A DNA stretch of 6,525 nt from contig JAFDFH010000263.1 in the NCBI GenBank assembly GCA_019309945.1, forward strand, positions 1 through 6,525, in the 5' to 3' direction. Positions within the stretch are counted from its first letter, which is position 1. Every line of letters begins with the position of its first letter. This DNA comes from Deltaproteobacteria bacterium. Lineage in GTDB: Bacteria > Desulfobacterota > Desulfobacteria > Desulfobacterales > JAFDFH01. The notes under the pieces were generated by a model. That model was given only the letters and a program-made list of their open reading frames with translations, made no database searches and was not told where the DNA came from. Shown here piece after piece: positions 1 through 5,278 of the stretch. The translations under genes were made by a program, and so were the position numbers.

Positions 1-1
1 G

Positions 2-415
2 CAGGAGGACAAGGAGCCTTTGTTTGATACCGTGGACACCCTGAAAGAATGTGTTGCCATTTACGTAAAAATGCTTCCGAATCTGAAAATAAACGTAGAA
101 ACCATGCGCCGGGCGGCAACTTCCGGTTTTTTAAACGCAACCGACATGGCCGATTATTTGGTGTCCCAGGGCGTGCCCTTCAGGGAAGCCCATCGCTGTG
201 TGGGCAAGGCCGTGAACTATGCGCTTTCCAAAAATAAAGAGCTGCATGAATTGCCCCTCGAGGAGTTAAAATCATTTTCATCCCTGATCGAGGCCGACAT
301 CTTTGATATTTTAACCTTAGAACAGATGATAGGCCGTAGGAAATCCTTGGGCGGTACCGCCACCGAAAATGTCATGGCAGCCATCCAGGAAGCGGAAGCA
401 ACGCTGGCCGGTTAG
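2..415 (+). CDS. argH: Argininosuccinate lyase, C-terminal part (5' end outside window)
   Basis: This is the last 137 residues of argininosuccinate lyase, which splits argininosuccinate into arginine and fumarate in the cytoplasm (final step of arginine synthesis). The reading frame is open from base 2, so the gene begins upstream of the window; a TTG at 20 is internal, not a start. The visible part opens with QEDKEPLFDTVDTLK, a highly conserved ArgH block, followed by the C-terminal domain with NATDMADYLVSQGVPFREAH and the closing GGTATENV motif. The family is usually about 460 residues, so roughly 30% is seen. The TAG stop (413-415) lies in the first unit of an 8-bp tandem array, so the array starts exactly at the gene end. 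Known of the family: homotetramer of the fumarase/aspartase superfamily; the main catalytic loop lies upstream and cannot be checked here. Confidence 0.96.
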   Translation, partial: QEDKEPLFDTVDTLKECVAIYVKMLPNLKINVETMRRAATSGFLNATDMADYLVSQGVPFREAHRCVGKAVNYALSKNKELHELPLEELKSFSSLIEADIFDILTLEQMIGRRKSLGGTATENVMAAIQEAEATLAG

Positions 416-531
416 GGATTGAAGAATTTAGGGATTTAGGGATTGAAGAATTTAGGGATTTAGGAATTGAGGGATTTAGGGATTTAGGAATTGAGGGATT
501 TAGGAATTGAGGGATTTAGGAATTGAGGGAA
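412..531. repeat. Tandem array of fifteen 8-bp units spanning argH stop and next gene start
   Basis: Exactly 120 bp made of 15 octamers in strict register, with no interruption. The units are variants of TTAGGGAT: TTAGGGAT, TGAAGAAT, TTAGGAAT and TGAGGGAT, ending in TGAGGGAA. Higher-order structure is visible: a 24-bp unit of three octamers occurs twice in identical form (412-435, 436-459). It is followed by 16-bp units TTAGGAATTGAGGGAT at 460-475, 484-499 and 500-515, a near-identical one at 516-531, and a single octamer at 476-483. This suggests stepwise expansion by slippage. The argH stop codon is inside unit 1, and the TTG start of the downstream lipoprotein spans units 14 and 15. Each 16-bp unit contains a purine-rich GAGGG that can act as a Shine-Dalgarno sequence, so the array supplies translation signals for the next gene. 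Confidence 0.95.
509..513 (+). promoter_or_regulatory. Probable ribosome binding site (GAGGG) inside the octamer array
   Basis: GAGGG ends 9 nt before the TTG at 523. An identical GAGGG at 525-529 is placed 5 nt before a second in-frame TTG at 535, so either start could be used. The in-frame stop at 517-519 excludes any earlier start. Both sites are copies of the tandem unit, not unique sequence. Confidence 0.45.
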
Positions 532-960
532 TTTTTGATATTGCCGGTTTTCATCCTGACCGGGGTGGTTCTCATGATCTCGGGATGCGGGATCAAGGCT
601 CCTCCCGTAGCGCCTGCGAAGGTACCGCCGTCAGCGGTCAAGGATTTAAAAGGCACGGCTGAAGGCCGTACCTATAAACTGACTTGGTCGATTCCGGAGG
701 TAAGTGCAAAGGTTCGGTCAGGTTTGGCAGGGTTTATCGTCTATAGTTCAAAAATTCCTTTGTCCGATTCCTATTGCCCGGATTGCCCCATGTTGTTTGA
801 ACGCGTTGGCGATATTCCGATGAAGGGGAAAAGTAATATCGAAATGAATTATGTTGAAACACTGGAAAGCGGTTATCGGTATACCTATAAGGTGATAACC
901 TATAATAAAAAAGGCGCTAAAAGCGAAGACTCCAATTATACCTCTCTTGATTATCCGTAG
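523..960 (+). CDS. Small lipoprotein with a fibronectin type III-like domain (LptM-like position)
   Basis: Predicted 145-residue lipoprotein. Residues 1-21 form a signal peptide (one Arg at position 2, then a hydrophobic stretch) ending in the lipobox ISGC, with the lipidated Cys at 22. The following CGIKAPPVAP resembles the short CG-(L/I)-K-x-P motif of LptM/YifL lipoproteins, which in enterobacteria also lie near dapF. After a Pro-rich linker (about 26-37), residues about 38-142 look like one FN3-type beta sandwich: KLTWSIP, then GFIVYSS, then YTYKVITYNKKGAKSEDS near the end. A CPDC pair (Cys85, Cys88) in a middle loop could form a disulfide or bind metal. The start is TTG at 523; TTG 535 is an alternative but would lose the only N-terminal positive charge. 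Position between argH and lysA suggests co-transcription. The function is unknown; a role in outer-membrane assembly is only an inference from position. Confidence 0.8.
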   Translation: MREFLILPVFILTGVVLMISGCGIKAPPVAPAKVPPSAVKDLKGTAEGRTYKLTWSIPEVSAKVRSGLAGFIVYSSKIPLSDSYCPDCPMLFERVGDIPMKGKSNIEMNYVETLESGYRYTYKVITYNKKGAKSEDSNYTSLDYP

Positions 961-1015
961 GGAACTTAGTCCGCTTCGCTCACAATAACTTGTAGAAATT
1001 CCGAGACGTTGAATT

Positions 1016-2269
1016 ATGCATCATTTTGCGTACCACAACAATGAATTATACTGTGAAGATGTTCCTGTCAGAACGATTGCTGAAAAGGTCGGGACACCGT
1101 TTTATTTATACAGCCACGCAACCTTAAAGCGTCATTTTATGGTTTTTGACGCGGCCTTTGAAGGTGTCCAACGGCTGGTTTGCTTTTCTGCGAAAGCAAA
1201 CACCAGCCAGGCTGTTTTAAAGCTTTTTGCAAGCCTGGGCGGCGGACTGGATATCGTGTCCGGGGGAGAGCTTTTCCGGGGCTTAAAAGCAGGGTTTCCA
1301 GCCCAAAGAATGGTATATTCCGGTGTTGGAAAGCGCATTGACGAGATTGACGATGCCCTTGAGGCCGGCATATTGATGTTTAATATTGAATCCATAGAGG
1401 AACTTGAACTGATTGATGAAAGGGCGGGCCTTTTAAAAAAGCGTGCGCCGGTGGCCCTTCGCGTCAACCCGGACGTGGATCCCAAGACACATCCATACAT
1501 TTCAACCGGGCTTAAAAAAAATAAATTCGGCGTTGAAACGAGAACCGCGATAGAAGGGTACAAGATTGCGAGTAAGCTTAAAAACATCGAAGTCATCGGA
1601 ATTGACTGTCATATCGGGTCTCAAATTACGGAATCGCAGCCTTTTAAAGATGCCTTGGAAAGCTTACTGGCCATTATCAAGGAAATAAAAAAATTCGGAA
1701 TCGAAGTTAAATACCTTGACATGGGAGGCGGGGTAGGTATTACCTATGCGGATGAATCCCCCCCTCATCCGAATGAGTATGCCAAATCCATTGTCGAATC
1801 CCTTGGCGACATGCCGCTTGAAATGATCCTCGAACCCGGTAGGGTGATTGTCGGAAACGCCGGAATATTGGTTACCAAAGTACTTTACAGGAAATCGGGA
1901 AAAACAAAAGAGTTTGTGATTGTTGATGCCGGAATGAACGACTTGATGCGTCCGGCCCTGTATGAGTCGTATCACAGGATCGAACCGGTCATTAAAAATG
2001 ATGACGGTTCGATTGTGGCGGATGTTGTCGGGCCAATTTGTGAAAGCAGTGACTTTTTGGCTCTGGACAGGAAAATTGCCAGTGTTAAAAAAGGCGATCT
2101 CCTCGCAGTGATGAGTGCGGGTGCTTACGGATTTACGATGTCATCCAACTATTGCTCCCGGCCCAAGGCCGCTGAAGTTATGGTAAAGGATGACCAGTTT
2201 GATGTTATACGTACGCGCCAGAGTTATGCCGACTTGATTGATGGTGAGTCGATCCCGTCATTTATTTAA
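1016..2269 (+). CDS. lysA: Diaminopimelate decarboxylase
   Basis: This PLP enzyme decarboxylates meso-diaminopimelate to L-lysine, the last step of lysine synthesis. The 417 residues match the usual family length (about 415-420). The N-terminal alanine-racemase-like barrel carries the PLP lysine in CFSAKANTSQAVL (Lys60), the HIGSQI motif (His199) that stacks on PLP, and the phosphate-binding GGG at 237-239. EPGR is at 273-276. The C-terminal beta domain has the active-site Cys342 in GPICESSD, which completes the site of the partner subunit in the dimer, and GAYG at 369-372. All key residues are present, so it should be active. ATG 1016 is chosen because the protein starts in the family pattern (MHHFAYHNNELYCEDV). 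The upstream Shine-Dalgarno is weak. The stop TAA overlaps by one base the left target duplication of a mobile element. It works directly downstream of DapF, encoded next. Confidence 0.98.
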   Translation: MHHFAYHNNELYCEDVPVRTIAEKVGTPFYLYSHATLKRHFMVFDAAFEGVQRLVCFSAKANTSQAVLKLFASLGGGLDIVSGGELFRGLKAGFPAQRMVYSGVGKRIDEIDDALEAGILMFNIESIEELELIDERAGLLKKRAPVALRVNPDVDPKTHPYISTGLKKNKFGVETRTAIEGYKIASKLKNIEVIGIDCHIGSQITESQPFKDALESLLAIIKEIKKFGIEVKYLDMGGGVGITYADESPPHPNEYAKSIVESLGDMPLEMILEPGRVIVGNAGILVTKVLYRKSGKTKEFVIVDAGMNDLMRPALYESYHRIEPVIKNDDGSIVADVVGPICESSDFLALDRKIASVKKGDLLAVMSAGAYGFTMSSNYCSRPKAAEVMVKDDQFDVIRTRQSYADLIDGESIPSFI

Positions 2270-2276
2270 ATTCCAT

Positions 2277-2448
2277 GTAACTACTCACGTAGTCAGGCTG
2301 AAGCTGTTTAGACTGAAGGCTGAAGGGGTCAGAAAAGCACGATTACCGTACTTTGGCGGAAATATCTGATTCTTGCATCAAACATGGCTTTAAAATGCGC
2401 TTTTTCCTAATAGTCTTCAGCCTTCAGCCTATCCACCTGAGTAGTTAC
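2277..2448. mobile_element. 172-bp non-autonomous element with 8-bp target duplication (IS66-like ends)
   Basis: The ends are a perfect 11-bp inverted repeat, GTAACTACTCA (2277-2287) and TGAGTAGTTAC (2438-2448). Directly outside lie two identical 8-bp copies of AATTCCAT (2269-2276 and 2449-2456), the mark of a transposition event. Inside the termini a second, imperfect inverted repeat is built from CTGAAGG-type heptads (about 2293-2326 against 2414-2431). The middle (2327-2413) contains no recognisable gene. Established knowledge: IS66-family elements have termini beginning GTAA and make 8-bp duplications, so this looks like a MITE-type passenger of an IS66 transposase. The left duplication starts on the last base of the lysA stop codon, so lysA is intact, but the element separates lysA from dapF. 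The palindrome could fold in RNA and affect read-through. Confidence 0.85.
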
Positions 2449-2486
2449 AATTCCATAACCGATTAAGTTGAACAGAAAGTATACGC

Positions 2487-3311
2487 ATGGAACAGATTCC
2501 TTTTTTTAAAATGAGCGGCAGTGGCAACGATTTTATCATTATCGACAACCGCAATAAGGCTGTTGTCGAAAAGGATCTGTCAAAATTTATCGTAAATGTG
2601 TGTCGCCGAAAAATGTCTGTTGGTGCGGACGGGTTTATTCTTTTGGAAGAGGCGGATAAAGTTGATTTTAAATGGCGCTTTTTTAATTCTGACGGAAATA
2701 CGGCCGAGATGTGCGGCAACGGAGCCAGATGTGTGGCCCGATTTGCATACTTAAACGGAATTACGGGTCATGAAATGTCTTTTGAAACCGAAGCGGGTAT
2801 TATTTCTGCACGGGTTACCGATGGGCGGGTAAAGATTAAAATGCCTGATCCGTCAGAACTCAAATTGGATTATACCATCGATTTGAAACATGCGCCTATC
2901 ACGGTTAGCAGCATTAATACCGGGGTTCCCCACGTCATTATCGAGGTGGAAAACATTGACGCAGTCGAAGTTGTGAGTTTGGGACGGGAAATCCGGTTTC
3001 ATGAAGCATTTGAACCTGCCGGAACCAATGTCAATTTCTTATACCCGAAAAAGAACGGCAAGGTCGCCGTCCGGACCTATGAACGGGGCGTCGAAGACGA
3101 AACCCTGGCATGTGGTACCGGTGCAATCGCCGGTGCTGTTGTCTTCGCACATAAATTCAACAAATTGTCCCCAGTAAAAGTTCTGACACGGAGCGGGGGA
3201 TATTTGACGATCTATTTTCAAGAGCAAGACGGGCAATTTTATAATGTGTATCTTGAAGGAGACGCACGTGTTATTTACAAGGGCGAACTTTGGGAAGATG
3301 CCTATAAGTAA
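2487..3311 (+). CDS. dapF: Diaminopimelate epimerase
   Basis: Converts LL-diaminopimelate to the meso form, which feeds both peptidoglycan synthesis and LysA. The 274 residues match the family norm. It is a PLP-independent racemase of two similar halves, each giving one catalytic Cys: Cys76 in EMCGNGARC and Cys209 in ETLACGTG. Substrate-binding blocks are visible: KMSGSGNDF (Asn14), FFNSDGNTAEMCGNGAR, and YERGVEDETLACGTGA near residue 200. ATG 2487 gives the canonical N-terminus (MEQIPFFKMSGSGNDF); the ribosome binding site is weak (AGAAAG about 9 nt upstream). In many relatives dapA, dapB or an LL-DAP aminotransferase gene follows, but here folK comes next, so the earlier DAP-pathway genes must be elsewhere. 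The spacers on both sides hold repeats. Confidence 0.98.
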   Translation: MEQIPFFKMSGSGNDFIIIDNRNKAVVEKDLSKFIVNVCRRKMSVGADGFILLEEADKVDFKWRFFNSDGNTAEMCGNGARCVARFAYLNGITGHEMSFETEAGIISARVTDGRVKIKMPDPSELKLDYTIDLKHAPITVSSINTGVPHVIIEVENIDAVEVVSLGREIRFHEAFEPAGTNVNFLYPKKNGKVAVRTYERGVEDETLACGTGAIAGAVVFAHKFNKLSPVKVLTRSGGYLTIYFQEQDGQFYNVYLEGDARVIYKGELWEDAYK

Positions 3312-3314
3312 AAC

Positions 3315-3325
3315 GTAACCGTTCA
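3315..3325. repeat. Solitary GTAACCGTTCA motif matching the terminus of the transaldolase-flanking elements
   Basis: Eleven bases identical to the outer part of the inverted repeat GTAACCGTTCACGG that bounds the elements at 4249-4493 and 5279-5551. It starts 3 bp after the dapF stop. No matching right end was found before folK, so this is either a remnant of an eroded copy or a related repeat whose border is shared with the palindrome that follows. Confidence 0.5.
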
Positions 3326-3340
3326 GGACTTTTAGTTCTC

Positions 3341-3409
3341 GCCACCAAGGCCCCAAGACACTAAGAAAGAATAACAAAATAAAATCCTTCGTGTCTGTGA
3401 CTTGGTGGC
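3341..3409. repeat. Palindromic intergenic repeat (GCCACCAAG ... CTTGGTGGC)
   Basis: Inverted repeat with arms 3341-3364 and 3387-3409. The outer 9 bp, GCCACCAAG and CTTGGTGGC, pair perfectly; after a mismatched stretch AGACAC pairs with GTGTCT, then AAG with CTT. The 22-nt loop is A-rich. There is no U-run after the right arm, so it is not a typical intrinsic terminator. It is unrelated in sequence to the CTGAAGG-type and four-helix elements. The right arm overlaps a GTG at 3402 that is in frame with folK, which could mislead automatic start calling. Confidence 0.8.
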
Positions 3410-3461
3410 AAATATTTTTAGTTCCGGTTTGTCCGGGTTAGGTTTCACGAAGAGCTGGTCG

Positions 3462-3959
3462 ATGCATAACCACATCGTTTATATCTCAACCGGATCAAAC
3501 ATCGGGAACAAACTTCTAAATTGCGAAAGCGGTATTGCTGCGCTGACCCGATCCGGTGAATCCGTCCTGAGGGAGCGGTCGCGGTTTTACATGACCGATC
3601 CGGTCGATTACAAGGATCAGGACTGGTTTGTCAATTCGGTGGTAAAGATTGAAACCGGCCTCGATCCTTTTCAGCTTTTGATCCAATTGAAATCTATTCA
3701 ATATGCGGCCGGTCGTTCTAATGACACTGTAAAGTTTGGTCCCCGGATTCTCGATCTGGACATTATTTTCTATGATGATATTACGATTTGCTTACCTGAA
3801 CTGGAAATTCCACATCCCAGAATGCACAAAAGGCGGTTTGTATTAAAGCCGATGTGTGATATAGATCCAGAGATTATTCATCCTGTTTTAAAAAAAGACA
3901 TGCAATATCTGTTAGACCATCTGGATGATCATGAGCAAAGGGTGGTTCCGTATCAATGA
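3462..3959 (+). CDS. folK: 2-amino-4-hydroxy-6-hydroxymethyldihydropteridine pyrophosphokinase
   Basis: Transfers pyrophosphate from ATP to 6-hydroxymethyl-dihydropterin, the step before dihydropteroate synthase in folate synthesis; a soluble cytoplasmic enzyme. From ATG 3462 it is 165 residues, the usual HPPK size. Motifs: YISTGSNIGNK at the N-terminus (GSN at 11-13), QDWFVNSVVKIET (53-65), AAGRSNDTVKFGPRILDLDI with the two Mg-binding Asp residues (Asp98, Asp100), and IPHPRMHKRRFVLKP (117-130). The position before AAGR is usually Glu in the family (E-x-x-x-GR); here it is Gln80, a mild oddity. An in-frame GTG at 3402 would add 20 residues, but that extension has no family counterpart and begins in a palindromic repeat, so ATG 3462 is preferred (GAAGAG lies 7 nt upstream). 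The stop overlaps the next gene as ATGA. Confidence 0.95.
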   Translation: MHNHIVYISTGSNIGNKLLNCESGIAALTRSGESVLRERSRFYMTDPVDYKDQDWFVNSVVKIETGLDPFQLLIQLKSIQYAAGRSNDTVKFGPRILDLDIIFYDDITICLPELEIPHPRMHKRRFVLKPMCDIDPEIIHPVLKKDMQYLLDHLDDHEQRVVPYQ

Positions 3960-4225
3960 TTAGATTTCTCATTTTGCTCGGAATAGGCTATTTCGGGTAT
4001 AAAATAATAAGATTCTGGATTTTGCAACACACATCGTTGAACAGGCCGATTTCAAGCAAATCGGCCGGTCAAATTGACGATATTATGGTTAAAGATCCTT
4101 ATTGTGAGGTGTATTTTCCTAAAAGAGAAGGCGTTCATTTAAAGTTTGATGGCGAAGATCTGTATTTTTGCAGCAAAGAATGCAGGGATAAGTTTATTGC
4201 CGCGCGTTCTGAAAAAAACGAATAG
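3956..4225 (+). CDS. Small membrane-anchored TRASH/PP0621-like metal-binding protein
   Basis: An 89-residue protein with one N-terminal membrane helix (about residues 3-23), a short linker, and a cytosolic or periplasmic domain with Cys50, Cys72 and Cys76. The spacing C-x21-C-x3-C, with the context DPYCEVYFP and LYFCSKECRDKF, fits the TRASH treble-clef zinc or copper-binding fold and resembles PP0621/YHS-like small proteins. Known of the fold: metal sensing or trafficking in some members; many have no known function. The start ATG overlaps the folK stop (ATGA, 3956-3959), so the two are translationally coupled and surely co-transcribed. Its link to folate synthesis is unknown. A mobile element begins 23 bp after its stop. 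Confidence 0.8.
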   Translation: MIRFLILLGIGYFGYKIIRFWILQHTSLNRPISSKSAGQIDDIMVKDPYCEVYFPKREGVHLKFDGEDLYFCSKECRDKFIAARSEKNE

Positions 4226-4248
4226 CGCCTGCTCGAATAACGAATATG

Positions 4249-4493
4249 GTAACCGTTCACGGCTTGAAACTTGAAATTGGAAAGTAGAAATTGGGGAGAG
4301 ATGAAACGAGTTTAGGAGTTGGATGTCTACAAACTGGCAGAAGAGTTAGCAGATATGGTCTGCATCCGACCGAATACAAAACAATAGTTGAAAAACTCAG
4401 CCCCCAATTGAATGCGTTCATCAACCGTACAAAAGCATGAAGGCTCAATTTCCAATTTCTATTTTCTAATTTCAACGTTCCGTGAACGGTTAC
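4249..4493. mobile_element. Four-helix-bundle mini-element, copy 1
   Basis: A roughly 245-bp unit with a perfect 14-bp terminal inverted repeat, GTAACCGTTCACGG and CCGTGAACGGTTAC. Inside these is a second, imperfect 24-bp inverted repeat of GAAATTGG/CCAATTTC type (about 4270-4294 against 4451-4475). The flanking octamers are CGAATATG (4241-4248) and CAAATATG (4494-4501), 7 of 8 identical and in register, suggesting an 8-bp target duplication. The interior holds a broken four-helix bundle protein gene, described separately. It shares 86 bp (3 mismatches) on the left and 123 bp (7 mismatches, no gaps) on the right with the copy after the transaldolase gene, in the same orientation. GTAA ends plus an 8-bp duplication are IS66-like. 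Its right end lies 14 bp before the transaldolase ribosome binding site. Confidence 0.85.
4301..4440 (+). pseudogene. Four-helix bundle (S23/IVP-type) protein, internally deleted
   Basis: A remnant of a small four-helix bundle gene of the type also found in 23S rRNA intervening sequences and related to the Avd protein of diversity-generating retroelements. The start ATG 4301 reads MKRV, then a TAG stop (4313-4315) where copy 2 has TAC (Tyr), then ELDVYKLAEELADMV, the typical first helix. A large internal deletion follows, and the C-terminus EYKTIVEKLSPQLNAFINRT resumes in another frame and ends at TGA 4438-4440. So it carries a nonsense mutation plus an out-of-frame deletion and cannot make the protein. 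An intact member has about 115-125 residues; only about 45 codons remain. Assignment rests on remembered family consensus and on the agreement of both copies. Confidence 0.8.
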
Positions 4494-4506
4494 CAAATAT
4501 GAAACT

Positions 4507-4511
4507 GGAGG
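4507..4511 (+). promoter_or_regulatory. Ribosome binding site of the transaldolase gene
   Basis: GGAGG lies 9 nt before ATG 4521, the clearest Shine-Dalgarno in the window. It sits only 14 bp outside the end of the upstream element, so the element inserted just before the native leader. Any promoter for the gene must lie in or beyond the element. Confidence 0.75.
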
Positions 4512-4520
4512 TAGAAATAA

Positions 4521-5168
4521 ATGAAATTTTTTATCGACACTGCCAACATTGAAGAAATCAAGGAAGCCCACAGCATGGGCATGGTGGATGGTGTGACCAC
4601 CAATCCGAGCCTGGTTGCGAAGGAAGGACGCGATTTTGAAGAGATCATCAAAGAGATCTGTGAAATCGTGGACGGCCCCATCAGTGCCGAAGTGATCAGT
4701 TTAGATAGTGAAGGCATGGTCAAGGAGGCGCGTCATCTTTCGAGCATCCACGCTAATATCGTTGTAAAGATTCCTATGACTGTGGACGGGTTGAAGGCCG
4801 TCCGTCAACTGTCCGAGGAAGAGATTAAAACAAATGTAACCCTTGTGTTTTCTCCCCTTCAGGCCCTTATGGCAGCAAAGGCCGGGGCAAGTTATGCCAG
4901 TCCCTTTGTGGGTCGTCTCGATGATATATCCCACGACGGCCTTCTTTTGGTCGAGCAGATTGTTGAGATCTACAATAACTACGCGTTTGATACCGAGGTC
5001 ATTGTGGCGAGTGTTCGACATCCGCTCCATGTGCTTGAGTCAGCGTTGCTCGGCGCCGATATCGCCACGATTCCTTTCAATGTGATTGCCAAGCTGGCGG
5101 CCCATCCCCTGACCGATAAGGGTATCAAGGCTTTTCTTGACGATTGGAATAAGGCCCAGAAAGAGTAA
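4521..5168 (+). CDS. tal: Transaldolase (small TalC-type)
   Basis: A 215-residue TIM-barrel class I aldolase of the small transaldolase/FSA family, which moves dihydroxyacetone units between sugar phosphates in the non-oxidative pentose phosphate pathway. The Schiff-base lysine is Lys83 in IVVKIPMT; Asp6 in FIDTAN and Asn28 in TTNPS are conserved. Three positions separate transaldolases from fructose-6-phosphate aldolases: here they are Glu57 (SAEVIS), Asn105 (TNVTLVFS) and Phe129 (SPFVGRLDD). E. coli FSA has Gln and Tyr at the first and last, so true transaldolase activity is more likely than aldolase activity, although databases often label such proteins fsa. Full length, with a strong ribosome binding site. 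It is flanked by direct copies of a four-helix-bundle element. The stop TAA is part of a GTAA at 5165-5168 that may be the eroded end of a further element. Confidence 0.93.
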   Translation: MKFFIDTANIEEIKEAHSMGMVDGVTTNPSLVAKEGRDFEEIIKEICEIVDGPISAEVISLDSEGMVKEARHLSSIHANIVVKIPMTVDGLKAVRQLSEEEIKTNVTLVFSPLQALMAAKAGASYASPFVGRLDDISHDGLLLVEQIVEIYNNYAFDTEVIVASVRHPLHVLESALLGADIATIPFNVIAKLAAHPLTDKGIKAFLDDWNKAQKE

Positions 5169-5269
5169 AGGTATTTAGGTTGAAGACTGAAGACCGAAGG
5201 GTAAAGGTTTTCACTAACCATCTTATACCTTCAGCCTTTTACCTTCTACCTAAACACCTGAGTAGCTAT
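5165..5269. mobile_element. Degenerate relative of the 2277-2448 element, left end eroded
   Basis: The right end CACCTGAGTAGCTAT (5255-5269) matches CACCTGAGTAGTTAC of the element after lysA with 2 mismatches. The inner arms are again imperfect inverted repeats of TTTAGGTNGAAG and CTGAAGG type (about 5173-5207 against 5228-5252). The left 11-bp terminus is missing as a unit; only GTAA (the last bases of the transaldolase gene) followed by AGGTATTTAGG remains, as if CTACTC had been lost from GTAACTACTCAGGTG. No target duplication is visible. At about 105 bp it is shorter than the first copy and has a different centre. The certain part is 5171-5269; the extension to 5165 is an inference. Confidence 0.6.
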
Positions 5270-5278
5270 AATAAATTG

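Noticed and set aside
49..237. Overlapping forward frame inside argH
   Set aside because: It lies wholly inside the conserved ArgH frame and has no recognisable features.
412..531. TTAGGG units as telomere-like repeats, or the array as a CRISPR
   Set aside because: The period is 8 bp, not 6, units vary between four forms, and there are no spacers. It is a slippage-type tandem array in a bacterial spacer.
2327..2413. Possible small peptide or RNA gene in the centre of the 2277-2448 element
   Set aside because: No start with a ribosome binding site, no family resemblance and no convincing secondary structure beyond the element's own arms.
3402..3461. Longer folK start at GTG 3402
   Set aside because: The added 20 residues have no match to the HPPK N-terminus and begin inside the palindromic repeat; MHNHIVYISTGSN at ATG 3462 is the normal family start.
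4257..4571. Antisense open frame over mini-element copy 1 (and a similar one at 5250-5534)
   Set aside because: They resemble each other only because the elements are repeats. The sense strand carries the recognisable four-helix bundle remnants.
5171..5252. Hairpin after the transaldolase gene as an intrinsic terminator
   Set aside because: The stem is imperfect and long, with no T-run after it; it is better explained as a relative of the 2277-2448 element.
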